A program made the translations under genes and the position numbers. The notes beneath the pieces were generated by a model. It was given only the letters and a program-made list of their open reading frames with translations, did not search any database and was not told the origin of the DNA. DNA of 10,336 nucleotides, taken from NCBI GenBank assembly GCA_030647575.1, contig JAUSJS010000022.1:1-10336 (forward strand), written 5' to 3'. This document shows positions 9,379-10,336 of the stretch, one piece after another (position 1 is the first letter of the stretch; each line of letters starts with the position of its first letter). The stretch comes from Candidatus Limnocylindrales bacterium (GTDB taxonomy: Bacteria; Chloroflexota; Limnocylindria; Limnocylindrales; CSP1-4).

Positions 9379-10336
9379 TTACTCCTTCCCGTTGCCCTCG
9401 TTGTCCCTGGTGAATGAGATCTCGCGACTTGTGCCTCCCTGATGGACCACGCTCGTGGCCGGTTGGGTCTCGGCCACGATCCTGCCTTCGCGGACGACCC
9501 AGCGAGCGGCCGGCCGCAGCCGGATCGCCTCCGCCTCGTCCTCGCAGTCGAAGATCACGAAGTTCGCCGCTAGGCCCTCCTTCACGCCGTACTCCACCTC
9601 GGCCGCCCGGGCCGGATTCGTCGTCACCATCTCGTAGGCCCGATAGAGCTCCGAACGCCCGGTCATCTGGGCGACGTGGACCAGCATGGAGAGGGCGTCG
9701 AGCATCGAGCCGCGCCCCAGCGGGTACCAGGGATCCATGATCGAGTCGTGGCCGCAGGCCACGTTCACGCCGGCCGCATCGAGCTCCTTGACCCGGGTCA
9801 TCCCTCGCCGCTTTGGATAGGTATCGAAGCGTCCCTGCAGGACGATGTTGTCGAGCGGATTGGCCACGATCGTCACGCCCGCCCGCTTCAGGATCTGCAG
9901 CAGCTTGAAGGCGTAGGCATCGTTGTAGCTGCCCATCGCGGTCGTGTGACCGGCGACGACCCGTCCCTCCATCCCGTCGCGCATGGTGCGGGCGGCGACG
10001 ACCTCCAGGAAGCGGGAGTGCTCGTCATCGGTCTCGTCGCAGTGGAGATCGATCGGCTTTCCCGTCTCCCTGGCCAGATCGAACAGGAAATGGACCTCCT
10101 CGACGCCGTCCTCGCGGGTCCATTCGTAGTGGGGGATCCCGCCGATCACGTCGCAGCCGAGGCGCATCGCCTCGCGCATCAGCTCCTTGCCGTCCGGGAA
10201 GCTCATGATCCCGTCCTGCGGGAAGGCAATGAGGCGGAGGTCGACGACATCGCGCATCTCGTCGCGCAGCTCCAGGAGCGCCCGGAGTGCGACCAGGCCC
10301 GGGTCGCAGACATCGACGTGCGATCGGATCAGCCCG
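9379..10336 (-). CDS. codA: Cytosine deaminase-like amidohydrolase (5' end outside window)
   Basis: The visible 318 residues match the C-terminal three quarters of E. coli CodA (427 residues). The reading frame continues to the window edge, so the Met at 10257 is internal. Seen are FPQDG (Q matching E. coli Q156), the LHCDETDDE segment (H and E matching metal ligand H214 and catalytic E217), AGHTTAM (H246), GRFDTYPKRRG, and GHDSIMDPWYPLG, where the Asp at 9745-9747 matches metal ligand D313. The HxH metal motif should lie in the ~110 missing N-terminal residues. The next residue, encoded at 9742-9744, is Ser where E. coli has D314, a residue whose change shifts substrate preference. So cytosine deamination (to uracil + ammonia) is the best guess, but a related base, such as a methylated or modified cytosine, is possible. 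The C-terminal tail (NEGNGKE) is short. The gene is first in the operon with the NCS1 permease. Confidence 0.92.
   Translation of the reverse strand, partial: GLIRSHVDVCDPGLVALRALLELRDEMRDVVDLRLIAFPQDGIMSFPDGKELMREAMRLGCDVIGGIPHYEWTREDGVEEVHFLFDLARETGKPIDLHCDETDDEHSRFLEVVAARTMRDGMEGRVVAGHTTAMGSYNDAYAFKLLQILKRAGVTIVANPLDNIVLQGRFDTYPKRRGMTRVKELDAAGVNVACGHDSIMDPWYPLGRGSMLDALSMLVHVAQMTGRSELYRAYEMVTTNPARAAEVEYGVKEGLAANFVIFDCEDEAEAIRLRPAARWVVREGRIVAETQPATSVVHQGGTSREISFTRDNEGNGKE
9382..9387 (-). promoter_or_regulatory. Ribosome-binding site of the permease gene within codA
   Basis: AAGGAG, seven bases from the permease ATG, is made of the final Lys and Glu codons of codA, and the codA stop (TAA at 9379-9381) lies inside the spacer. 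This fixes the permease start and implies translational coupling. Confidence 0.85.

Noticed and set aside
10255..10257. ATG as start of the deaminase
   Set aside because: The frame continues upstream with residues matching CodA (HVDV... and LRALLELRDE), so the gene extends beyond the window.

Overview
This is a GC-rich bacterial window with ordinary metabolic genes and one accessory-looking island at its left end. Protein style and gene content (a PPDK resembling bacterial homologues, a CodA/NCS1 pair, a DUF2461 protein) would fit a Chloroflexota or actinobacteria-like soil or freshwater lineage. No rRNA or other taxonomic marker is present, so the lineage is only a guess. Several starts have no clear Shine-Dalgarno sequence.

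Layout. Bases 1-1275 form an island. A single gene at 333-1001 encodes an XRE-type helix-turn-helix fused to a probable PD-(D/E)XK nuclease-fold domain. It lies between two similar direct copies of a ~150-bp element, and each copy is bounded by imperfect inverted repeats. Short tandem duplications (22 and 23 bp) sit beside the elements. A ferredoxin-NADP reductase-like flavoprotein follows on the minus strand (1276-2103). Divergent from it is a DUF2461 protein (2227-2913). Next come pyruvate, phosphate dikinase (3054-5822), a small one-pass membrane protein with a RanBP2-type zinc finger (5923-6492) and an MFS exporter (6521-7777). A perfect 12-bp hairpin separates these from a minus-strand operon. 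That operon is transcribed from the right edge: cytosine deaminase-like codA (cut by the window end), then an NCS1 permease.

How the genes work together. The codA-permease pair is a compact pyrimidine or base salvage unit: the permease imports the base and the deaminase converts it. The permease ribosome-binding site is formed by the last two codons of the deaminase. PPDK interconverts pyruvate and phosphoenolpyruvate and is probably transcribed alone or with the zinc-finger protein and exporter. The flavoprotein, DUF2461 protein and XRE-nuclease gene show no clear functional link to their neighbours.

The points most worth a second look are the paired inverted-repeat elements around the XRE-nuclease gene, and a Ser at the CodA position where the E. 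coli enzyme has Asp314, which affects substrate choice. I saw no tRNA, rRNA, CRISPR array, transposase or recognisable complete defence system.
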